In this document: positions 50,999 to 59,006 of the stretch, piece after piece | Layout: every line of letters starts with the position of its first letter | Position numbering within the stretch: the first letter of the stretch is position 1 | Source: Nonomuraea aurantiaca | GTDB taxonomy: Bacteria > Actinomycetota > Actinomycetes > Streptosporangiales > Streptosporangiaceae | DNA: 64,000 bases | Assembly (NCBI RefSeq): GCF_020215705.1 | Contig: NZ_JAIWNB010000011.1 | Location: 274,245-338,244, forward strand | Direction of reading: 5' to 3' | Program-made: the position numbers and the translations under genes | Notes under the pieces: generated by a model | Database searches by the model: none | What the model was told of the DNA's origin: nothing | The model's input: only the letters and a program-made list of their open reading frames with translations

Positions 50999-52711
50999 AT
51001 GGCACTCCCCGAACTCGTCCCCTCCGGGCAGCCGGTGGACGTCCAGAAGACCAGTTTCTCGCTCGATGTTCTCGGGCGCTTCTTCTGCAGCACCTGGCAG
51101 GAGGCGACGGGCAGCGGCGGGCCGCCGTTCTCGGCGGTGGTGGTCGGCGGCGGGATGTACGGGGCGTACTGCGCGACCAAGATCTACCGGCGGCACCCGG
51201 GCAAGCGGGTGCTGCTGCTGGACGCCGGCCCCTACCTGGTGCCCGAGCACGTGCAGAACCTCGGCCGTATCGGGCTCAACGTCCCCGCGCCCATCGCCCC
51301 CGGCGCCGATCCGCGGGTGCCCCGGGAGCTGGTGTGGGGGCTGCCGTGGCGGGGCAACGTCGACTTTCCCGGGCTCGCGTACTGCACCGGCGGCAAGTCC
51401 CTCTACTGGGGAGGCTGGTGCCCCCGGCTGACGGCGGACGATCTCCGGCATTGGCCGGCGTCGACGGCCGCGTACCTGGAGAGCGCCTACCTGGAGGTGG
51501 AGAGCGAGATCGGCGTCGTGCCCGCGACCGATTTCATCGCGGGAGACCTCTATACGACGCTGTTCGAGGCGTTCGCGAGTGCCACCGCCGTGACACCGGG
51601 GTTCGAGACCGGCATCGGCGATCGCGGCGCCGAGGTCGCACCGCTCGCGGTGCAGGGGGACTCACCGGTGTCCGGCCTGTTCAGCTTCGACAAGTACAGC
51701 GGCCTGCCGATGCTCATGGACGCGGTCCGCGAGGATGTGGCCGCCTCCGGGGGACGCGACGCGGACCGGCGGCTCTTCGTGGTGCCCCTGACACACGTCC
51801 TCCGGGCGCACGCTGTCGACGGTGTGGTGACCGGGATCGACGTCGACGCCGCCGGACGGCCGGAGTCCCTGCAGATCTCCCCCGACTGTGCGGTGATCCT
51901 CGCCGCGAGCGCGGTGGAGACCACCCGGCTCGCCCTGGGCTCGTTCCCCACCCCGCTCATGGGCCGCAATCTGATGGCGCACGTACGCAGCGACTTCACC
52001 GTCCGGATCCGCCGTACGGCGCTGCCCCCGCTGCCCGAACACGTGCAGACCGGCGCGCTGCTCCTACGCGGCCTGGTGCCCGCCGGCCGTTTCCACATCC
52101 AGATCACCGCGTCGACGAGCCAGGGCGGATCCGACGAGCTCCTGTTCCGCATGCTCCCGGACATGGACCTGCTCGAACGGCAGCTGGCCAACACCGATCC
52201 CGACTGGATCACCGTCACGCTGCGCTGCGTCGGCGAGATGCACGGGGACCGGACGAGCGAGATACCGGACCCGGACAAGAGCTGGATCAATCTCAGCCCG
52301 CACGAGGTCGACGAGTACGGCATAGCGCGCGCCTACCTGCACCTCACGCTCGATCCGCGGGATGAGCAGGTCTGGGAGGCCATGGACGGCGCGGCGCTCG
52401 CCATCGCCCAGGCGGTCTCCGGCTCGCCGGACCAGATCCAGTACCTGTACGACAACGTGTGGCAGGCGCAGCCGTTCCCCCTGGACCGGCCGTTCCCGGA
52501 ATGGCATCGGGGGCTCGGGACGACCTACCACGAATCCGGCACGCTGTGGATGGGCGACGATCCCGCCACCTCGGTGACCGACCCGGTGGGCCGCTTCCAT
52601 CACCTGCGGAACGCCTATGCCTGCGACCAGTCGTTGTTCCCGACGGTCGGATCGGTCAATCCGGTCCTCACCGGACTGACCCTCGCCCGGCAACTGGCCG
52701 AGCGGATCTGA
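50999..52711 (+). CDS. GMC-type FAD-dependent oxidoreductase
   Basis: A 570-residue flavoprotein. The FAD-binding motif VVVGGGMYGAYCATKIYRR lies near residues 47-65. The middle has LYWGGWCPRLTADDL, and the C-terminus has GLGTTYHESGTLWMGDDPATSVTDPVGRFHHLRNAYACDQSLFPTVGSVNPVLTGLTLARQLAE, the GMC C-terminal active-site region with its conserved His and Asn. The oxidised substrate (alcohol, sugar or sterol) is unknown. No signal peptide is evident. No strong ribosome-binding site precedes ATG 50999. Confidence 0.88.
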   Translation: MALPELVPSGQPVDVQKTSFSLDVLGRFFCSTWQEATGSGGPPFSAVVVGGGMYGAYCATKIYRRHPGKRVLLLDAGPYLVPEHVQNLGRIGLNVPAPIAPGADPRVPRELVWGLPWRGNVDFPGLAYCTGGKSLYWGGWCPRLTADDLRHWPASTAAYLESAYLEVESEIGVVPATDFIAGDLYTTLFEAFASATAVTPGFETGIGDRGAEVAPLAVQGDSPVSGLFSFDKYSGLPMLMDAVREDVAASGGRDADRRLFVVPLTHVLRAHAVDGVVTGIDVDAAGRPESLQISPDCAVILAASAVETTRLALGSFPTPLMGRNLMAHVRSDFTVRIRRTALPPLPEHVQTGALLLRGLVPAGRFHIQITASTSQGGSDELLFRMLPDMDLLERQLANTDPDWITVTLRCVGEMHGDRTSEIPDPDKSWINLSPHEVDEYGIARAYLHLTLDPRDEQVWEAMDGAALAIAQAVSGSPDQIQYLYDNVWQAQPFPLDRPFPEWHRGLGTTYHESGTLWMGDDPATSVTDPVGRFHHLRNAYACDQSLFPTVGSVNPVLTGLTLARQLAERI

Positions 52712-52738
52712 CCGCCTCTTACCGCACCTGAACGGAAC

Positions 52739-52762
52739 GCCGCCTCCCTTGCGGGAGACGGC
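52739..52762. terminator. bidirectional hairpin between convergent genes
   Basis: A ten-bp stem (GCCGCCTCCC/GGGAGACGGC, one mismatch) with loop TTGC lies between the GMC gene and the convergent small secreted-protein gene, suited to stop transcription from both. Confidence 0.65.
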
Positions 52763-52781
52763 GACCATGACCGTGCGAGTG

Positions 52782-52997
52782 CTACCGAACCCAAAGGGGG
52801 TAGTAGCCGGGGCTACCCGTGCAGTCGTACTGGCTGAAGCCCTCCCGGACATACTGCTGGCCCATGTCGATGCACTTGGACTTGGTGGTGTAGACGCCGA
52901 TGTACACCCAGCCGGCCGCCTGTGCGGGGGTGCTGAGCACGCTGACGCCCATGACCGCGATGGCTGTCGTGAGAAGTGCGGCACGTAGACGCGACAT
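52782..52997 (-). CDS. Small secreted Cys-containing protein
   Basis: A 71-residue precursor with a classical signal peptide, MSRLRAALLTTAIAVMGVSV then LSTPAQAA|GWV, leaving a mature domain of about 44 residues. It contains two Cys (KCIDMG and YDCTG), presumably one disulfide, and is aromatic and Gly/Tyr rich. AAGGAG lies five bases upstream of ATG 52997. I do not recognise a named family; such peptides are frequent secreted products in actinomycetes. Confidence 0.75.
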   Translation of the reverse strand: MSRLRAALLTTAIAVMGVSVLSTPAQAAGWVYIGVYTTKSKCIDMGQQYVREGFSQYDCTGSPGYYPLWVR

Positions 52998-53070
52998 GTG
53001 TCTCCTTCATACCGGGGTTACGCGAAGATCATGTTAGGGCATGGTCCGAAACGCGATCTCGGCGAGCCGG

Positions 53071-54519
53071 TCAGTCGTTGCCGAGCTCCATCGCGGCGCG
53101 GTCGAGCATCTCCTCGTCCTCGGAGACCTCGCCGCGTGAGGCGATGGCCTCGGCGCCGCCCTGCGGCATGTCGCCGATCAGCGGGGTTGAGGGCGTCTGG
53201 GAGGCGTCGATGAGCGCGGGATGGGTGGGGCCGAGCATGCCGAGGCTCGCGTACTGCTCCAGCTTGGCGCGCGAGTCGGCGATGTCGAGGTTGCGCATGG
53301 TGAGCTGGCCGATCCGGTCCACCGGCCCGAACGCCGAGTCCTCCGTACGCTCCATCGACAGCTTGTCCGGGTGGTAGCTGAACGCCGGGCCGGACGTGTC
53401 GAGGATCGAGTAGTCCTCACCGCGCCGCAACCGCAGCGTCACCTCGCCGATGACCGCCGTGCCGACCCAGCGCTGCAGCGACTCCCGGACCATGAGCGCC
53501 TGCGGGTCGAGCCAGCGGCCCTCGTACATCAGCCGGCCGAGCCGCCGTCCCTCGCTGTGGTAGCTCGCCAGCGTGTCCTCGTTGTGGATCGCGTTGACCA
53601 GCCGTTCGTACGCGGCGTGCAGCAGCGCCATCCCGGGCGCCTCGTAGATGCCGCGGCTCTTGGCCTCGATCACCCGGTTCTCGATCTGGTCCGACATGCC
53701 CATGCCGTGCCGGCCACCGATCGCGTTGGCCTCCATCACCAGGTCGACCGGGCTGGCGAACTCCTTGCCGTTGATCGTCACCGGGCGGCCCTGGTCGAAG
53801 CCGATGGTCACGTCCTCGGTGGGGATCTCGACCGTGGGGTCCCAGAACCGCACGCCCATGATCGGGTCCACCGTCTCGATGCCGTTGTCGAGGTGCTCCA
53901 GGGTCTTGGCCTCGTGGGTGGCGCCCCAGATGTTGGCGTCGGTCGAGTAGGCCTTCTCGGTGCTGTCGCGATAGGGCAGGCCGTGGGCGAGCAGCCACTC
54001 CGACATCTCCTTGCGCCCGCCCAGCTCGGACACGAAGTCCGCGTCGAGCCAGGGCTTGTAGATGCGCAGGTGGGGGTTCGCGAGCAGGCCGTAGCGGTAG
54101 AACCGCTCGATGTCGTTGCCCTTGAACGTCGAGCCGTCGCCCCAGATCTGCACGTCGTCCTCGAGCATCGCCCGGACCAGCAGGGTCCCGGTGACCGCCC
54201 GGCCGAGCGGGGTGGTGTTGAAGTAGGCCCGCCCGCCCGATCGGATGTGGAACGCGCCGCAGGTCAGCGCGGCCAAGCCCTCCTCGACCAGCGCCGCGCG
54301 GCAGTCGACCAGGCGCGCGATCTCAGCTCCGTACGTCGTCGCGCGACCGGGCACCGAGGCGATGTCGGGCTCGTCGTACTGGCCGATGTCGGCGGTGTAG
54401 GTGCACGGGACGGCGCCCTTGTCGCGCATCCACGCGACGGCGACCGAGGTGTCGAGACCACCCGAGAAGGCGATGCCGACCCGCTCGCCGGTGGGCAGGG
54501 AGGTGAGAACCTTGGACAT
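53071..54519 (-). CDS. argG: Argininosuccinate synthase ArgG
   Basis: Ligates citrulline and aspartate with ATP in arginine synthesis. The 482-residue product has the ATP P-loop AFSGGLDTSVAVAW at 17-30 and SGGRAYFNTTPLGRAVTGTLLVRAM. WGDGSTFKGNDIERFYRYGLL is also present. Its length and these motifs place it in the longer E. coli-type ArgG class, not the ~400-residue class typical of actinobacterial arg clusters. It stands alone, away from argCJBD, and an ARG-box-like site lies just upstream, suggesting ArgR control. Confidence 0.95.
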   Translation of the reverse strand: MSKVLTSLPTGERVGIAFSGGLDTSVAVAWMRDKGAVPCTYTADIGQYDEPDIASVPGRATTYGAEIARLVDCRAALVEEGLAALTCGAFHIRSGGRAYFNTTPLGRAVTGTLLVRAMLEDDVQIWGDGSTFKGNDIERFYRYGLLANPHLRIYKPWLDADFVSELGGRKEMSEWLLAHGLPYRDSTEKAYSTDANIWGATHEAKTLEHLDNGIETVDPIMGVRFWDPTVEIPTEDVTIGFDQGRPVTINGKEFASPVDLVMEANAIGGRHGMGMSDQIENRVIEAKSRGIYEAPGMALLHAAYERLVNAIHNEDTLASYHSEGRRLGRLMYEGRWLDPQALMVRESLQRWVGTAVIGEVTLRLRRGEDYSILDTSGPAFSYHPDKLSMERTEDSAFGPVDRIGQLTMRNLDIADSRAKLEQYASLGMLGPTHPALIDASQTPSTPLIGDMPQGGAEAIASRGEVSEDEEMLDRAAMELGND

Positions 54520-54528
54520 GAGACAAGA

Positions 54529-54556
54529 GTATGCATTGGTTCGCATGGTCATGCAA
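54529..54556 (-). promoter_or_regulatory. ARG-box-like ArgR operator upstream of argG
   Basis: Read on the minus strand, TTGCATGACCATGCGAACC then AATGCATAC shows two TGCAT-type half-sites with CATGC between, resembling streptomycete ARG boxes. It begins ten bases upstream of the argG start, where ArgR bound with arginine would repress. Confidence 0.55.
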
Positions 54557-54603
54557 GACTCGGCGCGGGCCATGGCTTCCGCGTGCGACAGTTTTGGTCA
54601 ACG

Positions 54604-54950
54604 ACAAGATCGTTTTTTCCCTGCGCTCGGGCGGAGTCTCCACCGCTCCCCCCGGTTGCGGCACGGTGGAGCCGGTCAAGGAGAGCGCCGGAATGCACCT
54701 GCCGGCCTGGCCGTGGATCGGCACGCCGGGGCCGGGCGGCCGGCCAGAGCCGGACCCGGTGCTCGAACGTGGGCACCACCTCGGGTGGCGAGAGCTTCTA
54801 CCGGCAGCGGGACGGCTCGCTGGAAAGGCGAGTGATCGGCCACCCTCTCACGCTCGAACCGCCGACCCAGGACCGCTTCGGCAACCATCGCGCTCCGAAA
54901 GCGGTCGAGGCGGTATTGTCGCCGTCTCGACCGCCTAGACCGCGGTAAAA
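54604..54950. other. 347-base stretch with no supportable gene
   Basis: The region between the argG promoter and the next membrane-protein gene is open in several frames. One plus-strand frame ends GGESFYRQRDGSLERR then VIGHPLTLEPPTQDRFG, which looks protein-like, but no start, ribosome-binding site or family is recognisable. It is probably decayed coding sequence. Confidence 0.4.
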
Positions 54951-54992
54951 ATGGTTCGGCCCCATTTGCTACCCGCGTGTTACCGTCGGCTC

Positions 54993-55403
54993 ATGGTCCG
55001 GCCGATCCTCCCGCCGTCTTCAGATATCGCCCGCATTCGGCGGACCATTTTCTATGCGGATACGGTGAGTGCGCTCGTCATCTTAGGAACAGGTGCTGTT
55101 TTTCGGCTAAGCAACCAGACGGCTTTTTCCGGCTTCCTATCGGCGGGGACGGGCCTGGTGTCGCAAGCGTGCGCCCCCGTGGCCGCCATCATTTGTCTGT
55201 TAGGGATCTGGCGCCGGCCCAGCACCGGTAAATCTCTGCTGGACCTCTCCAGCCCCAGTGAGCAGCGCGCCGCGTCCAAGTCGGCACAGTTGGACCGGGC
55301 GGTTCAGGCGCTCTACTGGAAACTGATTGTGCTTCGCATCGCCACCAGGATCGTCATCGTGCAGGCCGCCTTGTACGGCGTTTCTGCTGTGGTGCCCTAT
55401 TGA
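54993..55403 (+). CDS. Hypothetical membrane protein
   Basis: A 136-residue protein with hydrophobic segments at about 22-42, 48-68 and 110-130, with a polar loop RRPSTGKSLLDLSSPSEQRAA between. Base composition is lower in G+C than its neighbours and codon use is less biased, suggesting recent acquisition. There is no ribosome-binding site before ATG 54993. I do not recognise a family. Confidence 0.5.
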   Translation: MVRPILPPSSDIARIRRTIFYADTVSALVILGTGAVFRLSNQTAFSGFLSAGTGLVSQACAPVAAIICLLGIWRRPSTGKSLLDLSSPSEQRAASKSAQLDRAVQALYWKLIVLRIATRIVIVQAALYGVSAVVPY

Positions 55404-55749
55404 ATATGTCGCCCGATGAGCGCTACTCCGCCCCCGCAGCGTGTAGGACGCCTCCAGCAGCCCGCCGCCATTGCCGTACCCGTACGACAGGCGCTTGTCC
55501 GGGTTCGCGATACGGGCGGCCGTGCCGTACACCTCGCCGATCCGCGCGTCGTCCGCGCGCTCCTGCGACCTAGATCAAATCGGGTAAGGCGCACCATAGC
55601 CGCCCCTTACCGGGACGGCAGGGGAATCATGCGCGAGTCCCGAGCCTGGGTGGTCAGGGCCGGAGGCCGGCCCGTTTGATGACCCGGATCACGGGCGCGG
55701 TCTGGATCTCGCCGATCAGCGCCAGGGTGCCGAGGCGCTCGGTGAGGTA

Positions 55750-55941
55750 TTGGTCACCGGCATGAACGACAGCACTTTCCAGTACGTGAACGTGGCACTG
55801 TGGGAAGACGTCGAGTCCTACCGTGCCGTCTTCCGGAACTTCACCCCAGCCGGGCAGCGCGTACCCGGCGTCAAGGCGTATCCGGGCTTGTTCGAGGTGT
55901 GTGCGGAGGTGCACCCTAGCGGGGGTTCAGCGACGCGGTGA
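55750..55941 (+). pseudogene. C-terminal remnant of antibiotic biosynthesis monooxygenase-like gene
   Basis: An open stretch reading STFQYVNVALWEDVESYRAV then FRNFTPAGQRVPGVKAYPG and LFEVCAEV matches the second half of ABM-fold monooxygenase-like proteins. The first half of the fold is not found upstream in the same frame. It overlaps the 3' end of the methyltransferase gene on the other strand. Probably a truncated gene. Confidence 0.45.
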
Positions 55942-56740
55942 TCGCCATTGTGGTGTAGGCCATGGTGAAGCCGCCGCCGATCGCGTCGATGGCGGCACCG
56001 ACGCCCGCCAGCACCTCGGCCAGCTGGTCCGGTGGGAGCTGGGTGAGCGCGCCGGTGGTGGGCAAGAGGTCGAGCCAGTCGTCGCGGCTGTAGTGCCGCT
56101 CCCAGTCGAACCGCCACTGTTCCGGCTCGCCGAACGCGGCCGCCTTCCGGATGCCGTCGGCGAACAGGGCGAACATCGCCTGGTAGACGTCCTGGGCCGG
56201 CCTCGGCGGTCCGGCGCTGAGCGGCGAGTCGGGCGCCACCTTCCGGAAGACGGTGGCGAACGCCTCCGCGACGAAGGGCGGCGGGTCGTACGCGTGCGCG
56301 AACACCGCCAGCAGGCCGCCGGGACGCAGCACCCGCGCCGCCTTGGCGGCGCCCGCGACGGGGTCCACCCAGTGCCAGGACTGCCCGGCGACGACCGCGT
56401 CGAAGGTACGGCCGGCGGCGTCCCATTCCTCGAACGTCACCACCTCGACCTCGATCCCGGTACGGCGGGCGAACTCGGCCATCCGGATGTCCGGCTCGAC
56501 ACCCAGCACGTTGCACCCGGCCGCCAGGAACTGGCGGGCTTCTATGCCGGTGCCGCAGCCGACGTCGACGATGTCGAGACCGGGGCTGGCGGCGATGATC
56601 TGCCGTACCAGAGCGTCGGGATATTCGGGCCGGGCCCGGTCGTAGCGTTCGGCGTCGACGCCGAACGACTCCGCCATCTGCCTGGCCTTATGGGGCTCGT
56701 TCCGCGACGGCTCTGGGTGCTCCTGCGATAAAGTGGGCAT
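55916..56740 (-). CDS. Class I SAM-dependent methyltransferase
   Basis: A 274-residue methyltransferase. The SAM motif I is LDIVDVGCGTGIEARQFLAAG near residues 55-75; motif II/III VVAGQSWHWVDPVAGAAKAARVLRPGGLLAVF follows. The N-terminal FGVDAERYDRARPEYPDAL is typical of the Methyltransf_11/25 ubiquinone-type group in actinobacteria. It is divergent from a TetR regulator with tandem palindromes spanning its start codon, so repression of this gene is likely. Confidence 0.9.
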   Translation of the reverse strand: MPTLSQEHPEPSRNEPHKARQMAESFGVDAERYDRARPEYPDALVRQIIAASPGLDIVDVGCGTGIEARQFLAAGCNVLGVEPDIRMAEFARRTGIEVEVVTFEEWDAAGRTFDAVVAGQSWHWVDPVAGAAKAARVLRPGGLLAVFAHAYDPPPFVAEAFATVFRKVAPDSPLSAGPPRPAQDVYQAMFALFADGIRKAAAFGEPEQWRFDWERHYSRDDWLDLLPTTGALTQLPPDQLAEVLAGVGAAIDAIGGGFTMAYTTMAITASLNPR

Positions 56741-56768
56741 GCGCCCACCATAGTGGGCAGGCGCCCAC
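56733..56768. promoter_or_regulatory. tandem TetR operators GTGGGC-N4-GCCCAC
   Basis: Two palindromes, 56733-56748 and 56753-56768, share arms GTGGGC/GCCCAC and lie exactly 20 bases apart, thus on the same DNA face. The first covers the methyltransferase start codon. They fit cooperative binding of the TetR protein encoded opposite. Confidence 0.75.
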
Positions 56769-56866
56769 TCGACAACCGGGCAGCCGTTCGCGGTGAGCGA
56801 AGGGCTGGCGAAGGGCGGGTGAGGGGTGAGCGAGGGTGGGTGAAGGCTTGTGAAGGAGGACGGGCG

Positions 56867-57469
56867 ATGCCGACTGGAGTGGCCCTCCGGGATGTGCGGC
56901 AACAGTTGTTCGAGGCCGCCGAGCGCGTCCTGCTCCGGGACGGGGCGCCCGGCCTGACCAGCCGGGCGGTCACGGCGGAGGCGGGCGTCGCCAAGGGTGT
57001 CCTGCACCGGCACTTCGAGGACTTCGACGCCTTCCTCGCCGAGCTCGTTCAGGACCGCATCGCCCGGCTGGAGGGCCAGGCCGCCGCCCTTCGCGCCTCC
57101 GCCGGGACCGGCGACGTCGCCGGCAACCTGACCGGGGCGCTGACGGACCTGTTCGACTCGGTCGCCGTGGCGATAGTCGGTCTCGTCATCTTCCGGGATG
57201 AGTTGCGGGCCCGGCTGTCGCGGGCCCGGCCGGCTTTCGGCATCCCGGTCCTGACGGATGCCGTGGCCATGATCGCCGCGTACCTGAACGAGGAGTGCGA
57301 GCTGGGCCGCATCGCGGCCGACGCCGACGTGGAGGCGCTGGCGCTCTCCCTGATCGGGGCCGGGCACCTGCTGTTCGCCGGCCGGGACGGCGTCGCGCTG
57401 GAGCCGGAGGAGGTCGGCAAGGTGGTGAACGCCGTCATCGCCGACGTCGTACAGAGACGCCTGCTATGA
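56867..57469 (+). CDS. TetR family transcriptional regulator
   Basis: A 200-residue repressor. The HTH is RQQLFEAAERVLLRDGAPGLTSRAVTAEAGVAKGVLHRHFEDFDAFLAELV (about residues 10-60), then a ligand-binding helical domain. ATG 56867 follows AAGGAGG. It is divergent from the methyltransferase gene, whose promoter carries two matching palindromes. Confidence 0.92.
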   Translation: MPTGVALRDVRQQLFEAAERVLLRDGAPGLTSRAVTAEAGVAKGVLHRHFEDFDAFLAELVQDRIARLEGQAAALRASAGTGDVAGNLTGALTDLFDSVAVAIVGLVIFRDELRARLSRARPAFGIPVLTDAVAMIAAYLNEECELGRIAADADVEALALSLIGAGHLLFAGRDGVALEPEEVGKVVNAVIADVVQRRLL

Positions 57470-57907
57470 GCTGATGCTCACCGGCCGCCGAGCGCGCACC
57501 AGGACGATGCCGACCGCGAGCGTCATGGCCAGGCAGACAGGGGTGTAGAGGAACAGGTTCAGCCAGTAGAACGGGCTTGCGGTGTCTGTACCGAAGCCGA
57601 AGGCCCAGACCAGGCCGACAAGCCCGCGCACCAGCACACCGGCGCCCACGGCCATGGTGACCGCCCTGGCCGGCCATCCGCCCCGCCCTCCGGAGGCCGC
57701 CGCCACCGACAGGGCCCCCACGCTCAGCACGAGGATGAGCGGCAGCAGGACCCGTGGGGTGAAGGGCACCTCGGCGTTGAGGACGGCCAGCGAGAGCGCC
57801 CGGGGGTCGGCGATGGGCCGGACCACCCAGAACAGATGGACGAGTGCGTCGAGAAGCAGGACGGCGGCCGCGAACGCGCCGGGGCGTGAGATGTTCATGC
57901 CCTCCAA
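57464..57907 (-). CDS. DUF3995 membrane protein
   Basis: A 147-residue protein with four hydrophobic segments (about 8-28, 50-68, 80-100 and 115-138), matching the DUF3995 pattern LLLDALVHLFWVVRPIADP with a Trp/His pair in the first segment. Function unknown. It starts at ATG 57907 or 57898. It is convergent with the TetR gene, overlapping by six bases. Confidence 0.7.
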   Translation of the reverse strand: MEGMNISRPGAFAAAVLLLDALVHLFWVVRPIADPRALSLAVLNAEVPFTPRVLLPLILVLSVGALSVAAASGGRGGWPARAVTMAVGAGVLVRGLVGLVWAFGFGTDTASPFYWLNLFLYTPVCLAMTLAVGIVLVRARRPVSISS

Positions 57908-57925
57908 GAGGCGGCGAACTCGCCG

Positions 57926-58435
57926 ATGGTTCCATGGAACCTTCTGCCCCCGAGCCGCCTCTGGAAAGACATGGACTGGCCTGTTGCCGACCTGGACCCG
58001 GTGCGCCGGCTGCGCGTGCTCGCCGCCGGCGTGCCCGGTGCGCGGGTCGCCGAGCGGATTCTTCCCGACCCCTTCGAGCTGGTCTGGGAGGTGGCAGGCG
58101 ACCTGGAGCGGGAGTTCGGCACCTTCGAGCCCGACATGCGGCGCCTGCGGATCGTCGCGGACGACGGAGGCGGGCGGCTGGTGGCCGAGGCCCGCAGCAA
58201 GTACGGCATGCGCGCCCGCTTCGACGTCGACCTGCGGCCCGGCTGGTGCTGGATGCAGAGCAGGTTCCTGCTCGTCGGCCTGGCCGCGACCGCCGTTCCG
58301 GAAGGCACGCTGGTGGCGCAGACCGGCGGCATCCGCGTGCCCGGACGTAGCGCGCTGGTGCCCCTGGGAGTCAGGACGGCCGGGGAGAAGGCCCTGGCCC
58401 GGCTGGCGGCGCGGGTCGCCGAGCGGGCCCGATGA
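57926..58435 (+). CDS. SRPBCC-like protein coupled to the ECF sigma gene
   Basis: A 169-residue soluble protein: ADLDPVRRLRVLAAGVPGARVAERILPDPFELVWEVAGDLEREF, then beta-strands RLRIVADDGGGRLVAEARSKYG and a final helix AGEKALARLAARVAERAR. The arrangement resembles the helix-grip START/SRPBCC fold, but family assignment is tentative. ATG 57971 is a possible shorter start. Its TGA overlaps the ATG of the sigma factor gene by four bases, so the two are translationally linked. Confidence 0.6.
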   Translation: MVPWNLLPPSRLWKDMDWPVADLDPVRRLRVLAAGVPGARVAERILPDPFELVWEVAGDLEREFGTFEPDMRRLRIVADDGGGRLVAEARSKYGMRARFDVDLRPGWCWMQSRFLLVGLAATAVPEGTLVAQTGGIRVPGRSALVPLGVRTAGEKALARLAARVAERAR

Positions 58436-58923
58436 GCGCGGCGGCGCTCGTTGTGGCCGCTCAGCGCGGCGACACGATGGCGATGAACGACCTGCTCCGC
58501 GAGCTGACGCCGTACCTCGGCCGGATCTGCGGGCCCATCGCGCTCGACAGCGGACAGGACGCGGTCCAGGAGGCGTTGATCGCCGTCTTCCGCAACCTGC
58601 CCGCGCTGCGCGAGCCCGACGCGCTGTACGGCTGGGCGCGCGCGATCGCCGTGAGAGAGGCCGTCAGGATCGCCAGGCGCGACAACCGCGTCGGTCCCGC
58701 GGAGCCGGGCGACCTGCCGTCGCGGCAGGACGTGGAGGGCGCGGTGGACATCCGCGACGTGCTGGAACGGCTCACGCCCGAGCACCGCGCCGTGCTGGTG
58801 CTGCGCGATGTCGAAGGGCTCGACGAGGCCACCGCGGCCAGGCTGCTGGCGGTGCCGGTGGGCACGGTCAAGTCCCGGCTGGCGCGGGCCCGGCTGAGCT
58901 TCCGCAAAGCCTGGCAATCGTGA
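58432..58923 (+). CDS. ECF RNA polymerase sigma factor
   Basis: A 163-residue sigma70-family ECF factor. Region 2 is RELTPYLGRICGPIALDSGQDAVQEALIAVFRNLPALREPDALYGWARAIAVREAVRIAR. Region 4 is LERLTPEHRAVLVLRDVEGLDEATAARLLAVPVGTVKSRLARARLSFRKAW. No anti-sigma factor gene follows; the coupled SRPBCC-like gene upstream may take a regulatory part. The next gene, an MDR dehydrogenase 83 bases on, may belong to its regulon. Confidence 0.92.
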   Translation: MSAAALVVAAQRGDTMAMNDLLRELTPYLGRICGPIALDSGQDAVQEALIAVFRNLPALREPDALYGWARAIAVREAVRIARRDNRVGPAEPGDLPSRQDVEGAVDIRDVLERLTPEHRAVLVLRDVEGLDEATAARLLAVPVGTVKSRLARARLSFRKAWQS

Positions 58924-59006
58924 GCGATTCCCTGAGGGGAATTGTCCAATGTCATGGCTCGCCCGGAGGATCCTCACGTACCCGAAGCGTGGGGGAAGGA
59001 CGTGCG

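Noticed and set aside
54531..54938. A 135-codon plus-strand frame after the argG promoter
   Set aside because: It begins inside the ArgR-type operator and changes character along its length; no start signal or motif supports it.
55654..55914. An 86-codon minus-strand frame opposite the monooxygenase remnant
   Set aside because: Part of it looks protein-like (LTERLGTLALIGEIQTAPVI), but the opposite strand matches a known fold better and there is no ribosome-binding site.
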